Below, piece by piece: positions 42,966-52,121 of a stretch of 64,000 nucleotides of DNA. The stretch comes from Geobacter sp. Its GTDB lineage: Bacteria > Desulfobacterota > Desulfuromonadia > Geobacterales > Geobacteraceae. A program made the position numbers and the translations under genes. Every line of letters starts with the position of its first letter. Position 1 is the stretch's first letter. The stretch is taken from assembly GCA_003490025.1 (NCBI GenBank), contig DNJC01000116.1:1-64000 (forward strand). Reading direction: 5' to 3'. A model generated the notes under the pieces. It was not told the origin of the DNA and made no database searches. It worked only from the letters and a program-made list of their open reading frames with translations.

Positions 42966-45900
42966 CTACATGCCCAAATACGCGTTGATCGCTTTTTGCA
43001 CTTCGGCGATGCTTACCGCTTGGTTGCCGTCCGTATCCACACAGGCCAGGGGCGTTATCATCCCGAGGTACATGTTGATGGCTGTCTGCACTTCGGCGAT
43101 GGAAACTGAGCCGGAACCGTCGCAGTCCGCAGGTCTGCCCGAAGAGGCCGGTGTCAGCGCAAACGATACGGTGGAGACCTTTCCGGCAGTGGCGATAACG
43201 GACGCACTCGCTGGCGTGAAACCGCTCGCGGTCACGTTCAACTGGTAGCTCCCCGTACTGCGAACCATGAGGTAGCCGCCGTTGTCCAAGGTGGTCGCCA
43301 GCGTGCCGGTGAAGTTTAGCGCACTTATTCGCGCCCCGGCAACCGGAAGCCCCGTTGTGGCGTCGTACACATAACCGGAGATGACGCCCGGGAGCCCGTT
43401 CTGGTCGTAGGTGCTGAAATTCCACGTGGCGCTGTCCGCGCTCGCCCCGAATTGGTCCACCGCCTTCACCCTCCAGCAGTAGTCGGTCACCCTGTCGCTG
43501 AGCTGATGGCTGTAGAACGGTTCCGCCAGCCCTTCCACGCGGAAAACCGGTGGATTGAAACTGCCGTTGCGCCCGACCTCCACGGTGTAGGTGACGGCCT
43601 GTCCCTGGAACTTCGGGGTCACCGGACGCCAGCTGAAGGTGACAAACGACGTTTCCTGCGTGCTGCCAGGCGCGGCTATTCCCGGGGAGATCAGGCCGGG
43701 TGCGTCCGGATAGACCATGGGGCTTTTGTTCTTGAGAATGACGGAATGGTGCACCTGTGAAAGCGCGCCATTTTGGTTGTCGATGACATAGTAAAACACG
43801 TCATAGGTGCCAGGATTCTGGAAAATTCCCGCCAGTTCTCCAGCACCCGCGGCGGACCGGTAGCAGGTCGTTGTAAGGCCGCTGCTGCTGGTGCAGCTTC
43901 CCTGGGTGCCGAGCGGCACGGAGGTGAACTGGTACGCGAATTGGCTGCCGCTTCCCGTGGTGCTGGTCGTCGAGGAGCGGATCAGCGCCAACGGCGGGCC
44001 CTGCATCCGGCCGGGATTGCCGACCGTCGCCCAGAGGTAGCTCCCCGTCGGGAGGCTGGACTGGTCGAAGGCCAGTGTGATGCTTCCCGAGCGGTCCAGG
44101 ATGGCTGCGTTTTCGCCGTTGTGCCTCCCCACTCCCAGGGTCATGCTGGCCGCCAGCGCCCCTTCCGTGGTGCCGGCGTCGGGGAGGATCGTGATACCCT
44201 TGCCGTCGCCGTTGTCGTCCAACTGGGGATGCTGCCTGGCCGTCTGGTTCGACTTGGTGGGGAGGAAATCAACGGCGGCGTCACCGGCCCGGGTGTAGAC
44301 CAAGGTATCGACAGCGGCGCTGTTGAATGCCTCCTTCAGAGTGATCCCCCGGTCCAGGTGCGTGAACAGCTGCTCGATGAAGTACTCCCCGGTTATCACC
44401 CTGTCGGTGCCTTCGGGGAGTCCTCGTGAAGATTCCTGGTCCGGCGCCGCCGAGGCGATGATGATGCGGCCGCTGCGCGAGATGGGCTGGATGAAGGTCC
44501 CGGAGTAGCATGATCCCACCACGACCACGCGCGGTGGCAGCGCTGCCAGCTGCTGCGCGGAGAACCTCCCTTCCAGGGTGTTGAGCCATCCCGCCAGATC
44601 GGCGGCCGATATGGTCTCCTTTACCGTGTCGCTCGCTTCCAGGTAGATCTGGCTGTCCTGGTTTCCGTGGTCGACCAGGACGACGTACAGGGGGGCGGGG
44701 TCCGCGGAGGCGAGCTTTGCGTAGGCCCACTCGGTTACGGCCTTGCCGATCTCCGCCTTGCTGGGCGTCTCGTGCGTTCTCCTGGTCTCGTCGAAGCTGA
44801 AGTACCTGACATCGTTAGGCTGGCCCAGGTCGTTCCCGGCATAGGTTACGTTGAACCCCTGTGAGGCGAGGCGGTCGATGATCCTTCCCGTGGTTTTGGC
44901 ATAGTCCCTGGCCCCTTCAGCATCGGTGAAAACCCGCCCTTGGACCACGATGGCATACCCGGCCTTGGGCCCCACCTGAATCGTTGTCGTATAGGAGGAT
45001 CCGTTCAGGTAGCCGGACTTGTCGAAAACGGCCTTGAGGGTCCAGGTCCCCGGCGCGTTGAACCCGCTGACGCCCGTGAAGGTGAAACTGTTGCCGTCGG
45101 TGTCGTTATTCTCGGTGAAGATGAAACTGGCGGCGTTGGGCAGCGGCGTGCCGCTTCCCGGCGGGTAGAGCTCAAGCCGGACGCTCTTCCCGATGAACCC
45201 GTCGTTCACCGAGGAGTTCCTCCTGACGACACCCGTCACGTCCACCGATTCCGCTACCGCCAACTTGCTGCGCGACGGCAGCAGGCTTGTTATGGCCGTC
45301 CCCGTTGGCTCGTAATAGGGGACCTTCAGGAACGAGGAGGTCGCCGTGGCGCTGTTTCCCGCATTGTCGGTTGTGGTAACCGTTAGTTGGTACCTCGTCT
45401 GTGCGTTGAACAACCCGTTCAGGATGGACAGGCTCCAGGTGCCGCCGCCAAACGGCACAGGGAGATTTGCCGGCGCATCTGCGAAGTAGCCGCTCAGCTG
45501 CTGGAGATACTTCCCTGTGGCGAGGTCCCTTACGCTCAGACTGACCTTGTTGAGGGAAAAGTTGTCGGTGACCTCGCCTGAGAAGGTGTCGATGTAGTTC
45601 AGGGATGCAGTGTCCTGCGGCGAGGTGATGGTAACCCGGGGGGGGGTGGCCTCCACGAAGAGCGCCGTGACCGACCGCGCCGCTGCCATGGTAACCGTGC
45701 AGGTGAGGGCGCTGCCGGCGCAGTCGTTTTCCCAGGCGGAGAGCTTGTAGCCGGGATCCGGTACCGCGGTGATGGAGACGGTTTCCCCCGTGGAGTAACG
45801 GGCGGACCCGATGGCGCCGTTCCAGTGGAGGGAGCCTTTGGAAACCGTCACCGCTCCGTTGCCGCTTTTTCTCACGTCCAGCGCGTTCTGCCCGCCACGC

Positions 45901-48900
45901 ACCGGCAACACCGTGGCATGATCCATGTCGCCTGGGGGTCTCTTCGGGAAGAGCCGCACCGAAAAGACTTGCGCGTTGGCATAGGAGTAGGCAGGGGCGA
46001 TCTGTGTCGAGGTCCAGTACACCCGCGATTCCACGATGTTGCTGAAGCCCTGGTCGCTGAACCATGGCAGGTTCGCCTGCTCGTTGGCAAGGCTCGACAG
46101 CTCGTTCAGGTTGGGCAGACGCCAGTCGTCATGCCCCAGGTACTTCTCCTGGTTCAGCTTCCTGACATAGCCCGGCGCCTGGTCCCAGCCCATCTGGCCA
46201 TAGCTGTTTTGAGAACTCGGGTCGCGCGTTGCCACCAGGTCCAGGTCCCTGGGCCACACCAGGCTGGTCAGATGGTCCGTGAGCGTCCCGTCGGCATTGG
46301 TGGAGAAACGGGGTGCGGGCCACGCCGCGCCGGCTTGCAGCTCCCCGTCCTGTCCGGTGCCGGCGCACGCCACCCCGATCCCTTGCTCGTCCCAGCACTG
46401 GGTCTGGCCGGTACTCGCCACCACCTGGTAGCCTCCGGCCCCCTGCCCGCCGGCGCGAACCGGCCAGACCAGGGCGGATCCCCATTTCTTATCCTGCGCC
46501 ATTGAAACGCCGATACCGGCCCATGTGTTGGCAAAGTTCAGACCGACCGACACGGCCGCAGCGGGGTCCTGGCCCATGGTGGTGGAGGACCAGTATGAGC
46601 CGTACCACCAGATGGAGCTGGGATCCGAAAAGATGGTGAAGCCTTGGGCCGTGAGCCAGGCGGCCTGGTCGGACTGCGTGCCGATGAGGGTGCGCAGTTC
46701 GTTGGCGTTGGGAAGCCTCCAGTCGCTGTGGCCGAGATACCCTTCGCTGTTGAGCTTCTTTATGTAGTCCAGAGCCTGGGACCAGCTCACACTCCCGCCG
46801 CTGTTGGTAGCGTACGAGGGATCCCGGCTGCTCATCGCGTTGGCGTCCTTGGTCCACACCAGGCCGGTGAGGCGGTCGGTGAGCGTCCCGTCGCCGTTGC
46901 CGGTAAAGCGCGGCTGGGGCCACTCGAGCCCCGTCTGCAGCTCTCCGTCCTGCCCGGTTCCGGCGCAGGCAACCGGCAGGCTCGGGTTCATGTTCACCCA
47001 GCAGGAGGTCTGCCCCGTCTTAGGGAGCTGCAGCGCCGGTTTGCCGAGGGCAAAGGCGCTGCAGGATGCATCCTTGCCGCCGCTCACTCCGGTGCAGTTC
47101 CACTGCCAGGGGCCGTTGCCGGTGACGGCGGTGGGGGCGCCCGGGGAGCAAAGCGCGGTGCTCGGCGCATCGGTGAACAAGCCTTTGTTGGCTAGACCGC
47201 AACTGCCGTCCACAGCAGCGACCGCGCTCCCTGTCAGGGCGCTTTGCAGGATCACCCCCCCGGTATCCACCTGCAGCAATGCCGATTTGGAGCCGGCGCC
47301 CGCCGGGTTGAACCTGACCGCCACCGTACAGACCTCGCCGGGCCGCAGGGTGGGCGCCAGCGAAGGGCACGGCGTCGCCCCGCCCGGTGCCAGGCTGAAG
47401 TCTGCGGCATCGCCGCCGGCCAGCAGCACAGCCGGGACCGCCAGGTCGGCTGTTCCGCCGTTTCCGATGCTGAAGGAGACAAAAGCCGAGGCCATGCCGG
47501 CGCCGGTGGCGGGAAAATCAGCACTCTGCGGGAAGAGGGTCGGTTCCCCCGCCTCCCCGTACCATCCGGAGCGCACCGGTAGAATTGCGTAGCCACTGGT
47601 TTTGCTCTCGGTGCTGACAACCCCGGCGGCGGCAGAGTAGTACCAGGCCTTGAAGGGGGCGCCTGCGTCGGAGCTTGAGGACCAGTACTGCTTTAGAAGT
47701 CCCAGACGTCCCAGGATGGTGGCTGCCCCGTTGAGACTTCTGAGTTCGCTCGCCGACGGAAGCCGCCAGTCGCCGTACCCCAGGTATCTCTCCCGGTTCA
47801 GCCTCTGGATGGCATCGAGCGCCTCCTGCCAGCTCTGTGCGCCACCCAGGGCCTGCGGCCCGGTCGCTACCGAGAGTGCCGGGTCCTTGCTCCAGATGAG
47901 GCCGGTCAGGTTGTCCCTCATGGTCTGGTTGTCGTACTCGGTGAAGCGGGGGGTCGGCCATGCCCCGCCAAGCTGCAGCTCGCCGTCCTGGCCGGTGCCG
48001 CTGCAGGGAATCTCCGAAGTTTCGTTGTAGCAGCTGGTCTGGCCGGTCTTCATCAGCGGCATCGGGCCCGAATGAGGGCCGCGCACAGGCCATACGTGTT
48101 CGTAATAAGACGGCTTGTCCGACACCTCCATGGATCCGCCATAGTAAAAGGACCAGGCTCCGGTCCACGCCTCGCTGGTTGAGGGGGTTGCCGGTTCTAC
48201 GGTGGTGGAGCTCCAGTAGTATGAGTAACCGATGTTGATGAACCCTGCACTTTGCAGGACACTGCCTAACCACTGGTTCGATGTCTGCCCCTCATCGAAG
48301 GAGAGGCTGGCGAATTCGTTGCGGTTGGGAAGTCTCCAATCGCCGTGACCAAGGTAGTTCTCCCTGTTCAGTTTCGCCACGTAGCCCTGCGCGTCCATCC
48401 AGCGCATCCTGCCGTCCTCGGTCATGCCGCTGTAACCGGGGTCCCGGGCCAGTGCCAGGTTGGCGTCCTTGGCCCATACGAGACCTGTCAGGTTGTCGGT
48501 GACGGTCAGGTCCGAGGGATTGGTAACGCTGTTGTCGGTGAAACGCGTGCTAGTGTATTTCCCCCCCCCGAACTCCCCCTCCTGGCCGGTACCGCTGCAG
48601 TCGACCGGTATGCCGAACCTGTCCCAGCAGGAAAGCCGTTCGTTGTGTGGGATCGGCGCTACCGGCGTGCCGGACAGATAGCCTGTGCAGGCGACAGGGG
48701 GCGTCGTGCCGCTGCCGCAGCTCCAGTGCCAGGGACCGGATCCGCTTACCCCGGATGCGGTGCCGCTCAAGCAGAGGTCTTGGGCCGGTTTGCCGGTGAA
48801 TATCCCCCCATCCGCAGCACCGCAGGCAGGCGTCACCGGCACTGCCTTGCCGAAACCCGAGAGGAGCGCCACGGTGCCGTAAGCGGTGGGCACTCCCCCT

Positions 48901-51734
48901 ATGCTGAGGGTCGCTTTGCTGGAACCGGTGCCGGTCGGACGGAAGCGCAACTGCAGGCTGCAACTCTCCCCTGCCGCAAGCGTCGGCGCCGGTGAGAGAC
49001 ATGCCGCTGTGCCGCCGGGCGCGACGCTGAATGCAGCCGCGCCTGTTCCGGCCAGGGTGACTGTAACCGTTGCAGCGGTCGTCCCGTTGTTGGTGACCCG
49101 TACCTCCACCGGATCCGATGTGGAGCCGTAGAAGGTCGCCGGGAAGGTGTACGACGTGACACTCAGGGCAACGGGCCCCGACTGGGATCGCACCGGATAC
49201 GATATGGAGTCGTAGCCCAGCCCCTGGCCCAGCGCCGCGTCTATGTTGACGAAGCCATGGCCGGAGAGCCACCGGACCGGGTTGGCGTCCTGGAAGTTGT
49301 AGAGGCTTGCCCTTTCGTTGCCGTTGGGAAGCCTCCAGTCGTCGTGTCCCAGCCAGTTGCGGCTGTTCAGCTCCTTGATATCCGAAAGCCCCAGCACAGG
49401 TACGCCGGAGGGGGTGGTGGAACTCCAGAACAGGCCGGTCAGGTTGTCGGTTATGGTCTGGTCGCCGTTGTCGGTGAAACGCGGCGTGGGCCACGCCGCC
49501 CCGAGCTGCAGTTCGCCATCCTGCCCGGTTCCGGCGCACGGGATCGCGCTCCCGCCGTCGTCCCAGCAACCGGTCTGCCCGGTGCGGTAGAGTACCGGCG
49601 AACCCTGGGGAGCCGACCGGACCGGCCAGACGTGGCGGGTGTCCGCATAGGTGCTGTGGTTGAAGGTGCTGGACCAGAAGCTATATTCGTATACCTCTGC
49701 GGCGGCCGTAAAGCCTTGCGAGCCGAGCCAATCATTGAAGGAGCCCGAGGGGGCGAGCATGCTGCGCAACTCGTTGGCGTTGGGTAGCCGCCAGTCGTTG
49801 TGCCCGAGGTAGTTTTCAGCATTGAGCTTTTTCACATAGTCGAAGGCGCGTTGCCGGTAGACGCGTCCCAAATAGTCGTAGTTATAGTAGCCGTTGTCGT
49901 CCGTGTCGAAATCGGGGTCCCGGGTTGCCATTATGTTGAGACTCTTGGCCCAGGTGAGGCCGGTCAGGTTGTCGGTGATGGTCTGGTTTGAGGGGGCGAG
50001 GATGCTGTTGTCGGTAAAGCGGGGGGTAGGCCAGGGACGCCCCGACTGCAGTTCGCCGTCCTGCCCGGTACCGGCACAGGGGATGGTCGCATAGCTGTAA
50101 GAAGGATCCTGGCAGGTAGTCACGCCGGTTCCCAGCGGCTCCACGAAGCTCTGCCCCGACAGGTTCATCCCGCAGGGTGCGTCCTCCCCTCCGTTGGCCC
50201 CTCTGCAGGTCCAGTTCCAGGGACCGGTGCCCGAGAGGGGAGAGGCGGTTCCACTGGTGCAAAGGCCGGCGGTCGGGGGGGTGGCGGCAGTGCTGCCATG
50301 GGCGCTCCCGCAGAGCCCGGCGACGGGGGTCGCCCTGAAGTTGGCGGTCACGCTCTTTGACCCCGTCAGGTTGACGGTGCAGCTGTTTCCGCTCTCACTG
50401 TCGCACCCGGTCCAGAAAGAGAAGTCGCTGCCGCTGCTTGGCGTAGCTGTGAGGGTGACGCTGCCTCCCGCCGTGGCGCCGGCGATGCCGGTGGAGCCGT
50501 TCCATCTGATGGCGCCGCTGGATGCGGTGACTGCACCGGAGCCGCTTCCGGTCTTGGAGACGGTCAGGAGGCCGGCCCCCCCGCGCACCGGCCAGACCGT
50601 TGCCTTGCCCTTCTTGTCGAGGCTGCTGAAGGCGCCGACACCCACCATGGCGTAGTCATGGCTGGCCGGCTCCGTGCTCGATGACCAGCAGCTCGGGGTC
50701 GTGGTGGAAAAGCCCTGCGCTGCCAGCCAGTCGGTCTGCGACGCTTCGCCAAAGTCGTACAGCGAGGCGAGTTCCGCCCGGTTGGGTAGGCGCCAGTCGT
50801 TGTACCCCAGGTGCATCTCCTCGTTGAGTTCCCTGACGTAGTCCAGCGCGTGCTGCCAGGTGACCGCGCCGTCTCCGGGTGACTCGGTGCCGCTGGCAGC
50901 CTGGAAATCCGTATCAAAGGAGGGGTCCCGCGCCGCCATGATGTTGGCGTTTTGGGGCCACACCAGGCCGGTGAGGGTGTCGCTGATGGTCGTGTCACCG
51001 TTGTCGACGAAGCGCGGCTTGGGCCATGCCACCCCCTTTTGCAGTCCGCCGTCATCGTTGGGGCCGTAGCTTGTGGTCTGGCCGGTTCTGGGGATGGAAC
51101 TGGCGCTGGCGCGGACAGGCAAAATCAGGTTCCACGAGTACATGTCCGTTTTGTTCTGGGTCCACGCGTTGCCGGCCGTGGTCAGCAGGCCCCCTTCCAT
51201 GGAGTAGCTGCTCTCCAGGGAGACGCCCCAGGCAGAACCCGAGTTCCCGGTTGAGGACGTCGAGGACCAGACCTGGTAGGACGTGGTGGAGCTGCCGGTC
51301 GTGAATTCTTCCCTGCCCAGCCAGGTGAGAAAGGTCGTTTCGCCGTGGACCAGGCTGCGCAGCTCGTTGATGTTGGGGAGCCGCCAGTCGTTGTGCCCCA
51401 ACCAATTCTGGGTGTTGAGCGATTGCACCTCGTTGAGGGCATCCTGCCAGTTGCCGCTGCGCAGCCCGGAAAAATCCCTGGGCCAGCTGAGCCCGGTCAG
51501 CTGGTCGGTCACCGTCTGGTCGGCGTTGACCGAAAACCGCGGGTTGGGCCAGGCAAGCCCGGCGCGCCTCTCGCCATCCTGGCCGGTCCCGAGGCAGGGC
51601 CCGGGAGTCCCTTCCGCATCCCGGCAGCTCGTCTGTCCGGTTTGTGCGACCGGCGCGGGCGGCAGGGCGGAAGCAAGGGCGGCTGTGGAAAGGAAAAGCA
51701 GGCAGGTGCAAAGCAGAGGGAGACGAAGCTTCAT
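42966..51734 (-). CDS. Giant exported DUF1566-repeat protein with clan-CD cysteine protease and dockerin-like end
   Basis: 2,922 residues with a signal peptide (LLCTCLLFLSTAALASA). The first about 2,050 residues hold eight DUF1566/Lcl_C modules, each with a GTGQDGE lead, LTGLxW, YLGHxDWRLPNxNEL and WSST, separated by beta domains (choice-of-anchor/ASH-like, with LRPGEVCTVAVRFNPAGAG). Bacterial-repeat (InlB-B-like) segments occur as well. Ig-like domains precede a protease domain (about 2260-2520) with catalytic His2356 in VLVDHGN and Cys2409 in VVGSCYSG, the C13/caspase-like clan-CD layout. Then fnIII-like, carboxypeptidase-regulatory-like and a terminal dockerin-type EF-hand pair (DCDGSGSVSIAEVQ; DTDGNQAVSIAEVQ). 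Probably a large surface adhesin able to process itself or a partner. Confidence 0.85.
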   Translation of the reverse strand: MKLRLPLLCTCLLFLSTAALASALPPAPVAQTGQTSCRDAEGTPGPCLGTGQDGERRAGLAWPNPRFSVNADQTVTDQLTGLSWPRDFSGLRSGNWQDALNEVQSLNTQNWLGHNDWRLPNINELRSLVHGETTFLTWLGREEFTTGSSTTSYQVWSSTSSTGNSGSAWGVSLESSYSMEGGLLTTAGNAWTQNKTDMYSWNLILPVRASASSIPRTGQTTSYGPNDDGGLQKGVAWPKPRFVDNGDTTISDTLTGLVWPQNANIMAARDPSFDTDFQAASGTESPGDGAVTWQHALDYVRELNEEMHLGYNDWRLPNRAELASLYDFGEASQTDWLAAQGFSTTTPSCWSSSTEPASHDYAMVGVGAFSSLDKKGKATVWPVRGGAGLLTVSKTGSGSGAVTASSGAIRWNGSTGIAGATAGGSVTLTATPSSGSDFSFWTGCDSESGNSCTVNLTGSKSVTANFRATPVAGLCGSAHGSTAATPPTAGLCTSGTASPLSGTGPWNWTCRGANGGEDAPCGMNLSGQSFVEPLGTGVTTCQDPSYSYATIPCAGTGQDGELQSGRPWPTPRFTDNSILAPSNQTITDNLTGLTWAKSLNIMATRDPDFDTDDNGYYNYDYLGRVYRQRAFDYVKKLNAENYLGHNDWRLPNANELRSMLAPSGSFNDWLGSQGFTAAAEVYEYSFWSSTFNHSTYADTRHVWPVRSAPQGSPVLYRTGQTGCWDDGGSAIPCAGTGQDGELQLGAAWPTPRFTDNGDQTITDNLTGLFWSSTTPSGVPVLGLSDIKELNSRNWLGHDDWRLPNGNERASLYNFQDANPVRWLSGHGFVNIDAALGQGLGYDSISYPVRSQSGPVALSVTSYTFPATFYGSTSDPVEVRVTNNGTTAATVTVTLAGTGAAAFSVAPGGTAACLSPAPTLAAGESCSLQLRFRPTGTGSSKATLSIGGVPTAYGTVALLSGFGKAVPVTPACGAADGGIFTGKPAQDLCLSGTASGVSGSGPWHWSCGSGTTPPVACTGYLSGTPVAPIPHNERLSCWDRFGIPVDCSGTGQEGEFGGGKYTSTRFTDNSVTNPSDLTVTDNLTGLVWAKDANLALARDPGYSGMTEDGRMRWMDAQGYVAKLNRENYLGHGDWRLPNRNEFASLSFDEGQTSNQWLGSVLQSAGFINIGYSYYWSSTTVEPATPSTSEAWTGAWSFYYGGSMEVSDKPSYYEHVWPVRGPHSGPMPLMKTGQTSCYNETSEIPCSGTGQDGELQLGGAWPTPRFTEYDNQTMRDNLTGLIWSKDPALSVATGPQALGGAQSWQEALDAIQRLNRERYLGYGDWRLPSASELRSLNGAATILGRLGLLKQYWSSSSDAGAPFKAWYYSAAAGVVSTESKTSGYAILPVRSGWYGEAGEPTLFPQSADFPATGAGMASAFVSFSIGNGGTADLAVPAVLLAGGDAADFSLAPGGATPCPSLAPTLRPGEVCTVAVRFNPAGAGSKSALLQVDTGGVILQSALTGSAVAAVDGSCGLANKGLFTDAPSTALCSPGAPTAVTGNGPWQWNCTGVSGGKDASCSAFALGKPALQLPKTGQTSCWVNMNPSLPVACAGTGQDGELQTGLEWPQPRFTGNGDGTLTDRLTGLVWTKDANAMSSRDPSYATNSGGSVSWSQALDYIKKLNSEGYLGHSDWRLPNANELRTLIGTQSDQAAWLTAQGFTIFSDPSSIWWYGSYWSSTTMGQDPAAAVSVGLNFANTWAGIGVSMAQDKKWGSALVWPVRAGGQGAGGYQVVASTGQTQCWDEQGIGVACAGTGQDGELQAGAAWPAPRFSTNADGTLTDHLTSLVWPRDLDLVATRDPSSQNSYGQMGWDQAPGYVRKLNQEKYLGHDDWRLPNLNELSSLANEQANLPWFSDQGFSNIVESRVYWTSTQIAPAYSYANAQVFSVRLFPKRPPGDMDHATVLPVRGGQNALDVRKSGNGAVTVSKGSLHWNGAIGSARYSTGETVSITAVPDPGYKLSAWENDCAGSALTCTVTMAAARSVTALFVEATPPRVTITSPQDTASLNYIDTFSGEVTDNFSLNKVSLSVRDLATGKYLQQLSGYFADAPANLPVPFGGGTWSLSILNGLFNAQTRYQLTVTTTDNAGNSATATSSFLKVPYYEPTGTAITSLLPSRSKLAVAESVDVTGVVRRNSSVNDGFIGKSVRLELYPPGSGTPLPNAASFIFTENNDTDGNSFTFTGVSGFNAPGTWTLKAVFDKSGYLNGSSYTTTIQVGPKAGYAIVVQGRVFTDAEGARDYAKTTGRIIDRLASQGFNVTYAGNDLGQPNDVRYFSFDETRRTHETPSKAEIGKAVTEWAYAKLASADPAPLYVVLVDHGNQDSQIYLEASDTVKETISAADLAGWLNTLEGRFSAQQLAALPPRVVVVGSCYSGTFIQPISRSGRIIIASAAPDQESSRGLPEGTDRVITGEYFIEQLFTHLDRGITLKEAFNSAAVDTLVYTRAGDAAVDFLPTKSNQTARQHPQLDDNGDGKGITILPDAGTTEGALAASMTLGVGRHNGENAAILDRSGSITLAFDQSSLPTGSYLWATVGNPGRMQGPPLALIRSSTTSTTGSGSQFAYQFTSVPLGTQGSCTSSSGLTTTCYRSAAGAGELAGIFQNPGTYDVFYYVIDNQNGALSQVHHSVILKNKSPMVYPDAPGLISPGIAAPGSTQETSFVTFSWRPVTPKFQGQAVTYTVEVGRNGSFNPPVFRVEGLAEPFYSHQLSDRVTDYCWRVKAVDQFGASADSATWNFSTYDQNGLPGVISGYVYDATTGLPVAGARISALNFTGTLATTLDNGGYLMVRSTGSYQLNVTASGFTPASASVIATAGKVSTVSFALTPASSGRPADCDGSGSVSIAEVQTAINMYLGMITPLACVDTDGNQAVSIAEVQKAINAYLGM

Positions 51735-52121
51735 TCCAAAGGACCTCCATTACATAGATGGAACCTCTATCCCATCCGGGGCGAATATGAGCTGCATGAG
51801 GTAGTGGAAACCGGCGGGCTAAAAGGAGTGACTTGTGCAGGCGAAAAGGGGAGAGCCATTCCCAAAGCGAGGCTATTGTATACAGCAATTAATCATTAAA
51901 GTACAGTGGCTTAAAGTGGACAAGACGCGGACATCGACAGGACGGACGGCCAAACAGAAAGGGGATCCATCCAGATCCCCCTCTTTTTCTAGAACAATGC
52001 ATTAGTTTTTTTGGGAATATTGTCAATCCATCTCGGCGCCTTGCGTTCCAAAAGGAAAGGGGGATCCCCCGGACATCGGGAATCCCCCTTTTCATCGTTT
52101 GCTACCGTCGGCAGATTGCTG
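51735..52121. terminator. Intergenic region with two terminator-like hairpins
   Basis: GGGGATC-CATCCA-GATCCCC (51961-51980), with a T-run on the plus side, and an AAAGGGGGAT... hairpin (52056-52092), with T-rich flanks on the minus side. Both could end nrdJ transcription. A TGTATACAAT-like -10 element for the giant gene lies near 51876-51885. No gene is supported here. Confidence 0.6.
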
